Virus record (IMG/VR): IMGVR_UViG_3300035182_001366
Location: 1-27,140 of that record
Source of the DNA: a virus
Direction: 5' to 3' (one strand)
DNA: 27,140 bases
Shown: positions 4,989 through 11,543 of the stretch, in pieces
Numbering within the stretch: position 1 is the first letter of the stretch
How the letters are laid out: the number at the start of each line of letters is the position of its first letter
Notes under the pieces: model-generated
Databases searched by the model: none
Told to the model about the DNA's origin: nothing
Seen by the model: the letters and a program-made list of their open reading frames with translations, nothing else
Position numbers and translations under genes: made by a program

Positions 4989-5061
4989 TGGACTCGTAGA
5001 GAATCGAACCCTACACAGATGGCCTGCAAAGCCTTCTCGCCCCCTTGGAACATGCGAGCCC
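4989..5061 (-). tRNA. tRNA-Ala(UGC)
   Basis: The acceptor GGGCTCG pairs with CGAGTCC. The anticodon loop is TTTGCAG on AAGGC/GCCAT (one mismatch), and the T-arm is TAGGG/CTCTA. The D-arm is irregular. The trailer CTGTAGTA follows. Confidence 0.85.
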
Positions 5062-5078
5062 ATTTACTATTTACTACA

Positions 5079-5151
5079 ACGATGTGGCCGGATTCGAACC
5101 GGCTGCTAGTGCTTTATGAGGGCACTGTCTATCCTAACAGACTCCACATCG
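5079..5151 (-). tRNA. tRNA-Met(CAU) or tRNA-Ile2
   Basis: The acceptor CGATGTG/CACATCG is perfect and the D-stem is GTCT/AGAC. The anticodon loop CTCATAA has a CAT anticodon, and the T-arm is GCCGG/CCGGC. A paired C1-G72 argues against an initiator. A lysidine-type Ile tRNA cannot be excluded, though an Ile(UAU) gene is already present. Confidence 0.88.
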
Positions 5152-5241
5152 AAAATACATAGTCAGAAACTTGATTTTCACCAATATGTCCATGCCTGCC
5201 GGCTTCTCAAAGAGGTGTGAGCATTTAAACTATTATGACCA

Positions 5242-5315
5242 AGCTCCCGATGGGATTCGAACCCACATCGTCCATTACGGTTTAACTGTTTAGAAGGCAG
5301 TGCCGGTACAGGAGC
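5242..5315 (-). tRNA. tRNA-Arg(UCU) without a D-arm
   Basis: The acceptor GCTCCTG/CGGGAGC, anticodon arm ACTGC-CTTCTAA-ACAGT and T-arm GTGGG/CCCAT are clear. Only CCGGC lies where the D-arm should be, while the variable region is 18 bases. Its acceptor and T-arm resemble those of the Thr(UGU) tRNA at 3579. It could be a functional D-armless tRNA or a decayed copy. Confidence 0.7.
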
Positions 5316-5322
5316 AACTACT

Positions 5323-5392
5323 AGGTCTCGGTGGGAGTCGAACCCACACAAAGTGGTTTAGGAAACCTCTCACAGAATCCGTCTGCGAGACC
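5323..5392 (-). tRNA. tRNA-Arg(CCU)
   Basis: The acceptor GGTCTCG/CGAGACC and T-arm GTGGG/CCCAC are perfect. The anticodon loop is TTCCTAA on GAGGT/ACCAC (one mismatch). The D region is only 14 bases with a tight ACGG/CTGT hairpin. Confidence 0.85.
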
Positions 5393-5438
5393 AGATACTA
5401 GGTCTTACCCAAGGAGTTACCTTGGTGCCTTACTACAG

Positions 5439-5509
5439 TGGGTCGCCGGGGTACTGACCCCCGTTCTCCAACTTAAAAGGAAGGTGCATCACCTTAATGC
5501 TTGCAACCC
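5439..5509 (-). tRNA. tRNA-Lys(UUU) with atypical T-loop
   Basis: The acceptor GGGTTGC/GCGACCC and D-stem GCAT/ATGC are good. The anticodon loop is CTTTTAA on a stem with two T-T mismatches. The T-stem CGGGG/CCCCG is perfect, but its loop is GTCAGTA instead of TTCGAAT. The trailer CTGTAGTA follows. It may be impaired. Confidence 0.75.
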
Positions 5510-5541
5510 GTAGTCTACCGATTAAAACCTCTGCCCTGAGT

Positions 5542-5570
5542 CTTATAACAATGTTTTGTTTCTATTGCAA
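5542..5570 (-). promoter_or_regulatory. Promoter for the Lys(UUU) tRNA module
   Basis: Minus strand TTGCAA and TATAAG with a 17-base spacer, and TGT before the -10 as in the promoter at 2411-2440. It directly follows the terminator at 5575-5607. Confidence 0.75.
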
Positions 5571-5574
5571 CGAA

Positions 5575-5607
5575 GAAAAAACGTCGTGCCAGTGAGACTT
5601 GCGACGT
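5575..5607 (-). terminator. Rho-independent terminator after tRNA-Lys(CUU)
   Basis: Minus strand hairpin ACGTCG/CGACGT, with an inner AGT/ACT pairing, followed directly by six T. It would end transcripts coming from tRNA-Thr(CGU) and tRNA-Lys(CUU). Confidence 0.75.
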
Positions 5608-5618
5608 AAACGAATTAG

Positions 5619-5690
5619 TGGGTCGTCTCGGAATCGAACCGAGTTCTACTGGTTAAGAGCCAGTTGCTTCGCCATCTAAGCTTACAACCC
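5619..5690 (-). tRNA. tRNA-Lys(CUU)
   Basis: The acceptor GGGTTGT pairs with ACGACCC. The anticodon loop is CTCTTAA on ACTGG/CCAGT, and the T-arm is CTCGG/CCGAG. Confidence 0.93.
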
Positions 5691-5769
5691 AAGCGCGGGT
5701 ACTCTGCCAACTGAGCTACACCCCAAAAGCTCAGCTTTTGAGTGAAGCCGGACTCGAATTATCGGCTTC
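5691..5769 (-). pseudogene. Two tRNA fragments next to tRNA-Lys(CUU)
   Basis: At about 5694-5727 the minus strand reads GGGGTGTAGCTCAGTTGG and continues as a D-arm, a perfect tRNA 5' half that then runs into tRNA-Lys. At 5744-5769 a 7-bp stem GAAGCCG/CGGCTTC closes directly on a TTCGAGT-type loop, as if an acceptor stem had been fused to a T-loop. Both look like deletion products. Confidence 0.55.
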
Positions 5770-5775
5770 CCGCAT

Positions 5776-5847
5776 AGCTGCCTGTGGGATTCGAACCCAC
5801 GTGGTACTGTTTACGAAACAGTGGCCTATCCTCTCGGCCAAAGCAGC
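5776..5847 (-). tRNA. tRNA-Thr(CGU)
   Basis: The acceptor GCTGCTT pairs with AGGCAGC. The anticodon loop is TTCGTAA on ACTGT/ACAGT, and the T-arm is GTGGG/CCCAC. The variable loop has the normal five bases. Confidence 0.92.
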
Positions 5848-5889
5848 AATTTGTCGTATTCTCGATTTCAAACCACTTCGATGCGGCGT

Positions 5890-5919
5890 ATTGTACATCT
5901 ACTTTGTTCTACTTGTCAA
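5890..5919 (-). promoter_or_regulatory. Promoter for tRNA-Thr(CGU) and tRNA-Lys(CUU)
   Basis: Minus strand TTGACA and TACAAT separated by 18 bases. It lies between the terminator at 5937-5980 and tRNA-Thr(CGU). Confidence 0.75.
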
Positions 5920-5936
5920 GCTCTTCTTTTCTACCT

Positions 5937-5980
5937 TTTAAAACTCGAAACCCCCGGTACCGTTAGGTGCCGAGGGTTCG
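5937..5980 (-). terminator. Terminator after the 6078 tRNA
   Basis: A long hairpin, CGAACCCTCGG-ACC with GGT-CCGGGGGTTTCG around TAAC, followed on the minus strand by AGTTTT. The T-run is short. Confidence 0.65.
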
Positions 5981-6077
5981 TACAGACACAATCGCACACC
6001 TTTTTATTCAAAAGAACGAATACCGCAAGGCTGGGCGACTTTTGTCTCAAACATAAAGAGCAGATTATTGCTCTTAA

Positions 6078-6150
6078 CTCGCCGCCTCGGAATCGAACCG
6101 AGAATCAGCCCCCTCACTGGGCTTCGCTTTACCAGTTAGCGTAGCAGCGG
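6078..6150 (-). tRNA. tRNA of undetermined specificity
   Basis: The D-stem CGCT/AGCG with a GG-containing loop, T-arm CTCGG/CCGAG and acceptor CCGCTGC/GCGGCGA (C1-A72 mismatch) are clear. Anticodon stem AGCCC/GGGCT encloses AGTGAGG: counting gives UGA (Ser), but position 33 is G and the variable loop is short, so decoding is doubtful. Confidence 0.65.
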
Positions 6151-6170
6151 CTCTACTTTAAAGTAAAGTA

Positions 6171-6425
6171 TTACGTTTGAGTATCATTCACTGTATACAG
6201 GCTATCACAGCAGCTTCGGCGAGCACGGTCTGGAAACCAACCCGACTGAGAATTCAGTAAACCCTTCTGCTTTAGCTCTGAAACTCGGGCCCTAACGCTG
6301 TGCCGAGGATACTTAATTGTTTGTCGATTAAGTACAGAGACAAGCTCACTAATCGTTAGTCCAGAATCTCCAGCACTCAAGATTCGACGGTAAACCTTTT
6401 CCTTAAGAGTCAGTCGCTTTGTCAT
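6171..6425 (-). CDS. Winged-helix DNA-binding protein, 84 residues
   Basis: The sequence has the pattern of a winged helix-turn-helix: a first helix (KEKVYRRILSAG), GLTISELVSVL as helix 2, HSVRARVSELKQKGLL as the recognition helix, and a short wing. I start at the ATG at 6423-6425 because it overlaps the stop of the gene before it as ATGA. A GTG at 6471-6473 would extend the protein by 16 residues but overlap that gene. It lies between the capsid-gene terminator and the tRNA array and could regulate either. The target is unknown. The C-terminal part (RARRSCCDSLYTVNDTQT) is not part of the fold. Confidence 0.7.
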   Translation of the reverse strand: MTKRLTLKEKVYRRILSAGDSGLTISELVSVLNRQTIKYPRHSVRARVSELKQKGLLNSQSGWFPDRARRSCCDSLYTVNDTQT

Positions 6426-6571
6426 GCGGTAATAGTACCATCCTGTTTCTCGCTTGGCAAGCCACAAATCCACTTTCGGTGACCGTAATCCTCGATTCTG
6501 AATAAAGGACTTTTGTCGCCAAATGTCCTACTGGAGGTTACTCCTTCTAAGGCCCGTTGCTCTTCAGTCAT
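6422..6571 (-). CDS. Small hypothetical protein, 49 residues
   Basis: It starts MTEEQRALEGVTSS and continues with charged and aromatic residues (FRIEDYGHRKWICG). The four-base ATGA overlap with the winged-helix gene supports both genes and suggests translational coupling. GAGGG lies about 14 bases upstream, rather far for a Shine-Dalgarno. No family is recognised. Partnership with the winged-helix protein is plausible from the overlap but unproven. Confidence 0.55.
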   Translation of the reverse strand: MTEEQRALEGVTSSRTFGDKSPLFRIEDYGHRKWICGLPSEKQDGTITA

Positions 6572-6619
6572 TATGCGTCGGTAGATACCCTCTAATCACT
6601 TTACCACATTTTGATGACG

Positions 6620-6661
6620 ATAAAAAGAAAAACGGCAACCTCATTAAAGAAGTTGCCGTTT
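6620..6661 (-). terminator. Rho-independent terminator after the major capsid gene
   Basis: Minus strand stem AACGGCAAC/GTTGCCGTT around 12 bases, followed by TTTCTTTTT. It lies about 25 bases after the capsid stop codon and probably ends the head operon. Confidence 0.9.
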
Positions 6662-6687
6662 CATTCTACTTATTCTAGTTTTACTGA

Positions 6688-8070
6688 TTAGTAGCTGCCG
6701 ACAAGGTTATCGAGAATTACGTTGTGGCGAGGCTTAATCACTGCTAGGGTAGCGAACCTGAAGTGAGCCTCAGGCATGCTGAGGTCAGTTACGGCCAGCT
6801 TCATGCGCGAGTAAGGAGCCAATTCCATTACTTCCATCGAGTCCTTCTGGATTAGGAAACCAGTTACAAAGCCAGGCTTCTTGTTTCCAAGGTCAATAAA
6901 GGCCGTAGTGGCAGCACCCGAGTTAGAAACGCGACCGATGAACTTCGCAGTAGCCGCAGGAGCACCAGCGTTGTTACGGTACACGTTGAAATACTTAGGC
7001 GAGCCCGAAGGAGTGATTGTTACGGTGATTTGGTCACCGGCAGCAGCAGTCACAGAGCCGACAGCCGAAACAGGCGACTCACCGAGTTCGTTGACCGAGC
7101 TAGCGTAGTAGCTGTAAGTACCCGCAGTGATAGCCGAGCTACTACCCAAGTTGCCTACCGAAATCGAAGGAGCAGCTGGACCGGTCGCACGAGGAGCAGC
7201 AGGACCAGTCTTTCCAGACAGGAAGCGGCTAGCCTCAATCGAGACGGTACCACCCGAAACCCACTGGCGCTTCAAATCGGCCGCAGTCGCGTCCTGAGCC
7301 GAGCCAGCAAGAACGATACGCTCCTTACCGAACGAAATCTTATTGTAAGCGCTCAAAACCTTAGGGTCAACGAGCAGTTGCTCGGCCTCGCCGTGCTGCA
7401 TGGTGCTGCGCACGTGGGCATCTTCAATCGCGTCCTGAGTCAGCACGCCACCGACCGAAACGAGCACCGAGTCAGTGCCGCCGAACTCGTTAAACATAAG
7501 GTCCTGGCTGTTTCGCTCGGAATCCGACATACGAACCTGTGAATCTAGGCCAAGGATGTTCGGGAGCGCAGGAATAATACCCATGTTGCCGTCGAACACA
7601 CCAGCGTTAGAGAAGTCAGACTTGCCACGGAAGAGGTCGAACTCGAAGTCTGCCGCTAGCTTCTTAGCAGCATCGCTCGCGCTACGCTCTTCGGCCTTGA
7701 CACCGTCAACGGTCTGTACCATATTCGCGACAACCGTTACACGGCGGGTGTGGCTGTAGTAAGCCATCGGAACCACGATACGTACGAACTGGCTGTCTTC
7801 CTCTTGACCAATTGCGCCTTCAATTTGGGCCGAAGCGCCGAAAATACCGAACGAAAGCTGACGGTCAAACTGAGCCAGAGTTGACTTGCAAGAAGTGGTC
7901 TTGAGACCCTTCTGCAACTTAATCGCCTTCTCCTCGAAAGTAATGACGTGCATCACGTTCGAGAGGTCCTCAATCTGAAGTGCGCCACCCTGCACGAGCG
8001 TAGAGGGAGCCGCATTATAGTTGCCCGCTTCCAACGCCTTGAGCAGTGCCTGTGTTACTTCGCTTGCCAT
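6688..8070 (-). CDS. Major capsid protein
   Basis: A 460-residue protein forming the head shell. Support comes from position (last gene of the head operon, after a scaffold-like gene, before a strong terminator), a strong Shine-Dalgarno (AAGGAG) and a capsid-like sequence in the style of SPO1-group capsid proteins. Residues 1-40 hold LLKALEAGNYNAAPS and GGALQIEDLS, a segment that recurs inside the protease fusion gene upstream. Residues about 290-400 (AGTYSYYASSVNELGES, PKYFNVYRNNAGAPAATAKF) look like an inserted immunoglobulin or fibronectin-type beta domain, which would project from the capsid surface. The C-terminal part (APYSRMKLAVTDLSMP) returns to the shell fold. The assignment rests on context and pattern, without a database search. 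Confidence 0.85.
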   Translation of the reverse strand: MASEVTQALLKALEAGNYNAAPSTLVQGGALQIEDLSNVMHVITFEEKAIKLQKGLKTTSCKSTLAQFDRQLSFGIFGASAQIEGAIGQEEDSQFVRIVVPMAYYSHTRRVTVVANMVQTVDGVKAEERSASDAAKKLAADFEFDLFRGKSDFSNAGVFDGNMGIIPALPNILGLDSQVRMSDSERNSQDLMFNEFGGTDSVLVSVGGVLTQDAIEDAHVRSTMQHGEAEQLLVDPKVLSAYNKISFGKERIVLAGSAQDATAADLKRQWVSGGTVSIEASRFLSGKTGPAAPRATGPAAPSISVGNLGSSSAITAGTYSYYASSVNELGESPVSAVGSVTAAAGDQITVTITPSGSPKYFNVYRNNAGAPAATAKFIGRVSNSGAATTAFIDLGNKKPGFVTGFLIQKDSMEVMELAPYSRMKLAVTDLSMPEAHFRFATLAVIKPRHNVILDNLVGSY

Positions 8071-8110
8071 TGTGATTTCTCCTTGAATACTTATTACTTA
8101 TTGGTTAATG

Positions 8111-9043
8111 TTACTTGTTGAATTTTTCGAGAATCGGCGCCAAAGCATCGGCCTTGACTTCACCGTTGTAGAACTTAAGAACAACTTGACGCTCAGCCTT
8201 CGATAAAGTAGGAATCATTTCAGCTAGAGCAGCACGAGCGCTCTCGGGAGTAAAAGTCTTCGCAGACTTAGTCGAGGTCTCAACTTCAGACTTCGAAAGG
8301 AAAGCCATATTGGTTACAGCCTTGCGTTCAGGGCGAGTAAGAACAAGTTCAATCGACTTGGTCAGGTTTTCCACATCTTCGGCCTGAGACTTCATGACCG
8401 CGTTCTGCTTCTCGATAAGCTCTTGGGTCTTAGCTAGAGCAGTTCGAAGAGTGTCGATTTCAGACTTGCCCATCTTGCCGCCGTTTGCCTGAGCATGTGT
8501 TGCAATTTCAGCCTTTTGCGCCATTCCGTCAGGAGGAAGGACCTGAGACTCAGGACCGGCAGAAGGAGCCGCAGGTGAAGCGGGTGAAGCGCTTGCGCCC
8601 GGGGGAGGACCCATGGGAGCAGCGGGAGCGGGAGCACCCGGAGGACCGCCAGCAGCGCCAGCAAGGGCTTGCTTAGCAGCCATCGCGGCCTGAAGGTGCA
8701 TGTCTAGCTCCTCAGGAGGCAGCTGCGCGTATTCGGCTTGGAGAGCCTCTACGGTCACTGGGCTCTGCTGAGCAGCGGGGTCAGAGGCGCCGTCTGGAGC
8801 AGCGGAATCTGGAGCAGCGGAAGCCGAACCGGCACCGTCTAAGGGAGCATCAGGAGTAGGCGTCGCGGCCGAGTCTACTGGCGCTGAAGCCGAATCAGCC
8901 GCGCCATCGTCGGAAGGACCGTCTGTGTCAGGCTTGTCGCCTTCTGCCTTCATCAGGCCGGGCTTTGCCGCAACCCAAATGTTTTCGAGTTCTGCTTGCA
9001 GCGCTTCAATTGTAGCGCGAAGCTGTGCGTCCTTAATAGCCAT
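8111..9043 (-). CDS. Scaffold-like head assembly protein, Ala/Pro-rich
   Basis: A 310-residue protein just upstream of the capsid gene, the usual place for a scaffold. The N-terminus is helical. Residues about 35-180 are a low-complexity Ala/Pro/Gly/Asp linker, which makes this stretch GC-rich. Residues about 190-235 form a likely coiled coil (IDTLRTALAKTQELIEKQN). The C-terminus (EMIPTLSKAERQVVLKFYNG, ending ILEKFNK) is helical and basic, as in scaffolds that bind capsid subunits. GGAAA precedes the ATG. The scaffold role is inferred from position and architecture. Confidence 0.6.
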   Translation of the reverse strand: MAIKDAQLRATIEALQAELENIWVAAKPGLMKAEGDKPDTDGPSDDGAADSASAPVDSAATPTPDAPLDGAGSASAAPDSAAPDGASDPAAQQSPVTVEALQAEYAQLPPEELDMHLQAAMAAKQALAGAAGGPPGAPAPAAPMGPPPGASASPASPAAPSAGPESQVLPPDGMAQKAEIATHAQANGGKMGKSEIDTLRTALAKTQELIEKQNAVMKSQAEDVENLTKSIELVLTRPERKAVTNMAFLSKSEVETSTKSAKTFTPESARAALAEMIPTLSKAERQVVLKFYNGEVKADALAPILEKFNK

Positions 9044-9073
9044 GTTAGTTTCCTTTCATTAGCTGTCAAGAAC

Positions 9074-9526
9074 TTAAATCTGGCTCGTGGTCTTGTACTT
9101 CAAGTCAGGCTCAAAGGTCGTCTTGAGGTTACCCGAAGTGATTTGAGCAATAGCAACCGCAGTGCCGTTAGCCGACTGGTAAAGCTCAATGCGCGAGCCA
9201 CGGTGAGCGAGCATGCCAAGCAGCTGGGTAATGTTAGCGCCAGTCAAAAGAGGAACGTTCGAGACGGCTGAGGTCTCAAGAACAGCCTGAATCTTGCAGG
9301 GGTTGCCGTACGAAACTGCCGCCTGACCAATAGCGTTGAAGCCAACAGGGAGAATATCCGCAATCTTTAGAAGAGCAGACTGGGAGCCGGCAGTACCAGC
9401 ACCGACAAGAACGTAAGGTAGTAGGTCAGTGTCGAACTGAACCGCACCAACAGTTAGAACACCGCTGAAACGCTTCACGAGTTCGTCGCGGATATCGTTC
9501 GCAAGAGAAAGGGCCTTAGCTGACAT
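9074..9526 (-). CDS. Probable small structural protein, 150 residues
   Basis: After an N-terminal helix (ALSLANDIRDELVKRFSG), the sequence is small-residue-rich with alternating hydrophobics (LPYVLVGAGTAGSQSALL, TGANITQLLGMLAHRGS), suggesting a beta-rich fold. An AAGGAG Shine-Dalgarno precedes the ATG, like the capsid gene. It lies two genes upstream of the capsid gene and may be a decoration or head-associated protein. No family motif is recognised. Confidence 0.55.
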   Translation of the reverse strand: MSAKALSLANDIRDELVKRFSGVLTVGAVQFDTDLLPYVLVGAGTAGSQSALLKIADILPVGFNAIGQAAVSYGNPCKIQAVLETSAVSNVPLLTGANITQLLGMLAHRGSRIELYQSANGTAVAIAQITSGNLKTTFEPDLKYKTTSQI

Positions 9527-9592
9527 ATTATTGTGCTCCTTGGATAAGGGTTAAAAAGTTGTTTACAAAAATCAGTTTACATTTCTTTAAAG

Positions 9593-9622
9593 CGGACAAA
9601 ACCCGCCCATCGCCCGTAATCT
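9593..9622 (+). promoter_or_regulatory. Possible promoter of the plus-strand insertion
   Basis: CGGACA and TAATCT with an 18-base spacer. The GTG start follows seven bases after the -10, so the transcript would be nearly leaderless. Two copies of GTTTACA lie just upstream and may be an operator. Confidence 0.3.
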
Positions 9623-9629
9623 GACTTAA

Positions 9630-9911
9630 GTGACAACTTGCACAAAATGCGGACTGGTATATAAAGTGACCAGCTGCTCTAATTGTAGACGAACAAAATA
9701 CTTGCGTTCAAATGGCCTTACACCTACGATTTGTACGAGGTGTTGTGTTCTAAGTGTTTGCGGTTCTAACGGAAATTGCAAGTCTTGCTTGGTTGAGCAG
9801 GGACTCAAGGAGTGCAACCACTGCAAAGAGTGCCTTCCGAGTCTGCTAGAATTCGAGCCACGCAGAGGAATTTGCAGGACTTGCCGTAAAAACAGCCGCA
9901 GAAAGAACTAA
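9630..9911 (+). CDS. Cys-rich multi-zinc-ribbon protein
   Basis: A 93-residue protein with six CxxC pairs (CTKC, CSNC, CTRC, CKSC, CNHC followed by KEC, CRTC) and a basic tail (CRKNSRRKN). This pattern fits two or three small zinc ribbons that bind nucleic acid or protein. The start is GTG; an in-frame TAA immediately precedes it and no ATG follows soon, so the start is well bounded, although there is no Shine-Dalgarno. It is the first of three plus-strand genes inserted against the head operon. TAA is followed directly by the next ATG. Confidence 0.65.
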   Translation: MTTCTKCGLVYKVTSCSNCRRTKYLRSNGLTPTICTRCCVLSVCGSNGNCKSCLVEQGLKECNHCKECLPSLLEFEPRRGICRTCRKNSRRKN

Positions 9912-10175
9912 ATGATTCCAATTGACTCAGAGCTACTGAACCGCGAACTTAAGCTTGTTACCGGAGACAAACTACGTCGCACGTGCAAGTATCAGGGAGG
10001 GGGAGCGATTGAAATGATTGCAATAGAGATAGACGTAAATGGAATGACACAAAAAGAAATTTCCAGTCTTTCCAGAGACGTACGTGCAAAATGCAAGGCA
10101 TTGGGAGTTATCCGCCCAAAGGTTTTCTGCCTAGGTGTTCCAACTGAACTAGAAGAGTTTTTCTCAAATGTCTGA
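9912..10175 (+). CDS. Hypothetical protein, 87 residues
   Basis: It starts at the ATG touching the stop of the zinc-ribbon gene. Hydrophobic strands alternate with charged segments (AIEMIAIEIDVNGMTQ, IRPKVFCLGVPTELEEFF), which suggests a small alpha/beta domain. It overlaps the next gene by eight bases, so the three plus-strand genes form one operon. The family is not recognised. Confidence 0.6.
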   Translation: MIPIDSELLNRELKLVTGDKLRRTCKYQGGGAIEMIAIEIDVNGMTQKEISSLSRDVRAKCKALGVIRPKVFCLGVPTELEEFFSNV

Positions 10176-10416
10176 CGATTACTTTAATCTCGGAGGCGCG
10201 CCAGAAGAATGGCAAGCTCTCTACAAGAAGCACTTATTCACCCTTAAGCTCCCAGCTTTACTTGCAGAGCTTTCAAGGGTGAATAGGGAAATTACTAAAT
10301 ACGCCGTATTTTCTCCTACTTGGAGAAATCTTTCTATTGCTGACGAAATGGTAAAAGACTCGATTACGACCTTTTTCGCAAAAATCAACAAAAAGTTTCT
10401 AAACAAAAAGGTTTAA
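10168..10416 (+). CDS. Hypothetical protein, 82 residues
   Basis: A helical, charged protein (MSDDYFNLGGAPEEWQALYKK) ending with a basic tail (KINKKFLNKKV). It is the last gene of the plus-strand insertion. Its stop overlaps the stop of the convergent GGDEF gene by a few bases, leaving no room for a terminator, so transcription presumably runs into the antisense of that gene. No recognised family. Confidence 0.6.
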   Translation: MSDDYFNLGGAPEEWQALYKKHLFTLKLPALLAELSRVNREITKYAVFSPTWRNLSIADEMVKDSITTFFAKINKKFLNKKV

Positions 10417-11543
10417 TTAGAAACTTGGGTAGGCGCAGCAGGCTGCGTAAATTCGGGGTGAGCTTCGATGTAGGATGGGGCTTGCCCCTTAGGGTGGTTC
10501 GCTAGTTGCTTTTTGTGCTTAGCTGAAACTAAAGCTGACTCCGCATTATCTGGAGTCGTACCATACCCAGCACTTGTACTGAGCCGAAATGTTCCTCTAA
10601 TAGCCGGAATGGCTTCAAGCTTTTGTCGGAAGGTACGCAGGAAATGCGCGGCATGTTGACTGCTCGGAACGTGAGCCCTGAATTCATCACCTGAAACCCG
10701 AAAAGCCTTGCCGTTTTTTCGTCCTACGCTTTCGTCCATTGCTTCTCTAAACGCCTTACCAGCAGCGACAATAGCTGAATCACCTACCGTGTAGTTGTAG
10801 GGGTGCTTGTTAAGCTGGCCAAAATCTTGCAGGTCTACGTGAACGTGTACTCCCGGTCGTGGACGCGAAAGAAAGTCGTTGTAGGCCATTTTATTTCCTA
10901 GACTAGGCACCATAGAATCGGTAAATAATTGCCTATTAAGTGTGCGTACTGCTTCTGGGGCAACATGCCCCTGCTGAACGGCCCTACGGATATGACCGAG
11001 AGCTTCAGCGAGTGTTGGTTCAATCTTCTGCAAATTAGACCCTTCGATGTGGTGGCGGATCTTTGCCTTGCCTTGCTGGGCGTTCTGCATGAGGCGGCTT
11101 AGTTCGTCTTGGGAAAGCGCCAGCCCGTCCAAAGTGGCGGTTTGCCCCTTGATTTCCAGTAGCTGAGGGGCTGGAGAACCGTCGCGAAAATAATCAAAAA
11201 CACTTGTTGGGCCACCATCAGAACTCAATTGCCTATCCATTGCATCTTTGAGTTCTGATGAAATACGTCTACCCTCTTGTGTAGAGGGTAGGAGTTCTGG
11301 ATAGTGACCTTGCTTAAGGTCTTCAGCTGAAACAACCATTGTTCGCTGAGAACTTGCTAGGGCTTGAATCTTAGCAGAAATTTCCGCTGGCGACAAGGTG
11401 TCAAGAGGAACCCTTGCCATTCCGTGGTCCTCAAGAATTAAAAAAGTTCCATCCTTCAGCAGAAACTTACCCAAAAGCTTGTGGTGCAGGTCTCCCGACT
11501 CGTGAGGGCGAATGTCAAAAACGTAGTAAAGTGAATTAAACAT
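10413..11543 (-). CDS. GGDEF-domain protein in the head operon
   Basis: A 376-residue protein. The C-terminal half reads as a GGDEF (diguanylate cyclase) fold: TDSMVPSLGNKMAYNDFL, then VDLQDFGQLNKH...YTVGDSAI at about 231-255, which matches the metal and nucleotide-binding motif D-x-x-x-F...GD, and FRVSGDEF at about 281-288 as the active-site loop (SGDEF in place of GGDEF). A signature such as LSTSAGYG completes the fold. The N-terminal half is unassigned, with helical segments. The start overlaps the protease fusion gene by eight bases, so the two are co-translated. GGDEF proteins make cyclic dinucleotides from GTP; whether this variant is active or makes a different product is not known. 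Its place in the head operon suggests a virion or early-injected protein. Confidence 0.7.
   Translation of the reverse strand: MFNSLYYVFDIRPHESGDLHHKLLGKFLLKDGTFLILEDHGMARVPLDTLSPAEISAKIQALASSQRTMVVSAEDLKQGHYPELLPSTQEGRRISSELKDAMDRQLSSDGGPTSVFDYFRDGSPAPQLLEIKGQTATLDGLALSQDELSRLMQNAQQGKAKIRHHIEGSNLQKIEPTLAEALGHIRRAVQQGHVAPEAVRTLNRQLFTDSMVPSLGNKMAYNDFLSRPRPGVHVHVDLQDFGQLNKHPYNYTVGDSAIVAAGKAFREAMDESVGRKNGKAFRVSGDEFRAHVPSSQHAAHFLRTFRQKLEAIPAIRGTFRLSTSAGYGTTPDNAESALVSAKHKKQLANHPKGQAPSYIEAHPEFTQPAAPTQVSN

Noticed and set aside
6078-6150. Stop-codon suppressor tRNA
   Set aside because: The bases TCA appear only on the plus strand; on the tRNA strand the triplet is TGA, which reads UCA, so no suppressor is indicated.
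6423-6460. Leaderless promoter (TTGCCA-17-TACTAT) ending just before the winged-helix ATG
   Set aside because: It lies inside the upstream 49-residue ORF, whose stop overlaps that ATG; coupling explains the start without a separate promoter.
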